Part shown: piece after piece, positions 6,402-7,311 of the stretch
How positions within the stretch are numbered: the first letter of the stretch is position 1
Layout of the letters: each line of letters opens with the position of its first letter
Assembly: GCA_947629115.1 (NCBI GenBank)
Contig: CANRCL010000056.1
Location: forward strand, 1-7,311
DNA from: an uncultured Bacilli bacterium
Lineage (GTDB): Bacteria; Bacillota_I; Bacilli_A; RF39; UBA660
Length of the DNA stretch: 7,311 bases
Reading direction: 5' to 3'
Notes under the pieces: model-generated
What the model was told of the DNA's origin: nothing
The model's input: only the letters and a program-made list of their open reading frames with translations
Databases searched by the model: none
Position numbers and translations under genes: made by a program

Positions 6402-6987
6402 TTTTCCATACACTAACTGAAAGTCCATCCCCTATATCATAAAATTTAGTATCAAATTCTTCATTATCTTTAAGAAAATCAATATAATTTTCAATTTTTT
6501 CAACTAAACCTTTAAGATTTTTACTTTCAATTTTATCACTCTTACCTACATAACCATGAAATTTTAAATTATCAGTTATAATAGTACCATTTTCTTTTAA
6601 GAAATATTTATATTTTTCAAAAAATTTAGTATATTGTCCTTTCGCTGCATCAATAAAAATTAAATCATATTTCATATCGGCTGATAAATTAACATCTAAA
6701 GCATCTTGAAAAACAACATTAATTTTTTTATCTAATCCACATCTTTTAACATTTTTAAGACATTCCATATATCTTTCTTCGTCTCTTTCAATAGTAGTAA
6801 CTAAAACATCTTCTTTACAACTAGCCATTAAAATAGCCGAATAACCAATTGCTGAACCTATCTCTAATATATTTTTAACATTATTATCTTTAATATATTT
6901 CATAATAAAAGCAATTGATTTCTTTTCAATAATGGGCACATTTTTCTTCTGTGCATAATCTTCCATTTCTAATATTAATTCTTTCAT
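6391..6987 (-). CDS. trmR: tRNA 5-hydroxyuridine methyltransferase TrmR (class I O-methyltransferase)
   Basis: TrmR uses S-adenosylmethionine to convert ho5U34 to mo5U34 in tRNA, the step after TrhP. The 198 residues form a COMT-like fold. The SAM-binding loop is ILEIGSAIGYSAI (40-52), the ribose-binding acid E67 sits in TTIERDEERY, D95 is in FQDAL, and DLIFIDAAKGQY spans 108-119. D113, D139 and N140 (TDN) match the family's metal-binding triad. GDGLSVSVWK (187-196) is the expected last strand. The protein is some 15-20 residues shorter than the B. subtilis enzyme at its N-terminus, but AGGTGG 7 nt upstream supports the start. It begins 11 bp after mltG and overlaps trhP1. By sequence alone it could be a small-molecule O-methyltransferase; the neighbours make TrmR much more likely. 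Confidence 0.92.
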   Translation of the reverse strand: MKELILEMEDYAQKKNVPIIEKKSIAFIMKYIKDNNVKNILEIGSAIGYSAILMASCKEDVLVTTIERDEERYMECLKNVKRCGLDKKINVVFQDALDVNLSADMKYDLIFIDAAKGQYTKFFEKYKYFLKENGTIITDNLKFHGYVGKSDKIESKNLKGLVEKIENYIDFLKDNEEFDTKFYDIGDGLSVSVWKNEK

Positions 6988-6994
6988 TTTTTTA

Positions 6995-7000
6995 CCACCT
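6995..7000 (-). promoter_or_regulatory. Ribosome binding site of trmR, overlapping the mltG stop
   Basis: AGGTGG lies 7 nt before the trmR ATG and shares its AG with the mltG stop codon TAG (7001-6999). It supports the 6987 start and the view that mltG and trmR are one transcript. Confidence 0.65.
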
Positions 7001-7311
7001 AACTATATTTTGCTATTAAACTTTGAAATTCATCATAAGTTTCTGCAAAATGTAATTTTCCTCCTTTATCCGCATAGAAATACACATAATTAGTTGCACT
7101 TGGTGTTAAGGCTGCCTCAATTGAAGATAAACTAGGATTACTAATTGGACCTACTGGTAAACCTTTAAATGATGTATTTCTTGTATTATAAGCATTATAT
7201 GCATCAATTTCTACTTTGGTTATATCACCCTCGGATTTATCTAAAGGTTTTCTTGCGGCATAAAAGGTTGTGACGTCCATTCCTAAACTCATCTCTAGGG
7301 CTAATCTTTTT
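6999..7311 (-). CDS. mltG: Endolytic murein transglycosylase MltG, C-terminal part
   Basis: MltG is a membrane-anchored lytic transglycosylase that cleaves nascent glycan strands and so limits their length. The frame is open to the window edge: the codons before the ATG at 7292 read K-R-L-A-L-E, matching the conserved NRL-x(3)-M stretch of the family, so that ATG is internal and the true start is outside. The 104 visible residues contain EMSLGMDVTTFYA, then YNTRNTSFKGLPVGPISNPS and SIEAALTPSATNYVYFYADK, and end with FAETYDEFQSLIAKYS, all typical of the MltG C-terminus. The N-terminal anchor, LysM-like domain and catalytic Glu are not in the window. It heads the part of the operon seen here, as in B. 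subtilis (yrrL). Confidence 0.95.
   Translation of the reverse strand, partial: KRLALEMSLGMDVTTFYAARKPLDKSEGDITKVEIDAYNAYNTRNTSFKGLPVGPISNPSLSSIEAALTPSATNYVYFYADKGGKLHFAETYDEFQSLIAKYS

Noticed and set aside
6402..6428. Longer N-terminus for trhP1 from the ATG at 6428
   Set aside because: GGGG touches this ATG with no spacing, the nine extra residues do not fit the family start, and the overlap with trmR would be 38 bp. Not fully excluded.
6999..7292. mltG as a complete 97-codon gene starting at 7292
   Set aside because: The frame continues upstream with conserved MltG sequence to the window edge, so this ATG is an internal Met.

Overview
The window is AT-rich DNA (well under one third G+C by eye) with short intergenic gaps and all nine genes on the minus strand. 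AGGAG-type ribosome binding sites, the gene set and the gene order point to a low-GC Gram-positive in or near Bacilli, perhaps an uncultured gut lineage of the Erysipelotrichales/RF39 kind (inference). MltG implies a peptidoglycan wall. Tryptophan is read from TGG and no frame needs TGA as sense, so the standard bacterial code fits and a Mycoplasma-type code does not.

Reading along the minus strand (from high to low coordinates), the first block is an operon: mltG (3' end only), trmR, trhP1, trhP2 and greA. The first four genes are spaced by 11 bp, an 11 bp overlap and 2 bp. This is nearly the Bacillus subtilis order mltG(yrrL)-trmR(yrrM)-trhP1(yrrN)-trhP2(yrrO)-udk-greA, but udk is missing. 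TrhP1/TrhP2 (U32 family) and TrmR would make 5-hydroxyuridine and then 5-methoxyuridine at tRNA position 34. greA also has a strong consensus promoter of its own that starts inside the end of trhP2. A small terminator hairpin overlaps its stop codon.

The second block is tig (trigger factor), a single-gene unit with a near-perfect sigma-A promoter and a terminator at its stop codon. After that terminator comes an Rpn-family PD-(D/E)XK nuclease gene, then miaA 30 bp later, which prenylates A37 of tRNAs. No convincing promoter precedes this pair. miaA ends in another stop-codon-embedded hairpin with a T tract.

The last gene, cut by the left window edge, is the N-terminal 228 residues of a membrane-anchored NAGPA-type phosphodiester glycosidase.

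Most of the window is housekeeping: translation fidelity (MiaA, TrmR, TrhP), transcription elongation (GreA), protein folding (trigger factor) and cell wall (MltG). The accessory element is the Rpn nuclease. I see no CRISPR array, IS element, tRNA or rRNA, and no gene-free stretch over 300 bases. I did not find a clearly new multi-gene system. The points most worth a second look are the Rpn gene and its active-site variant, the cysteine-poor TrhP1 partner, and the repeated fusion of stop codons with terminator stems.
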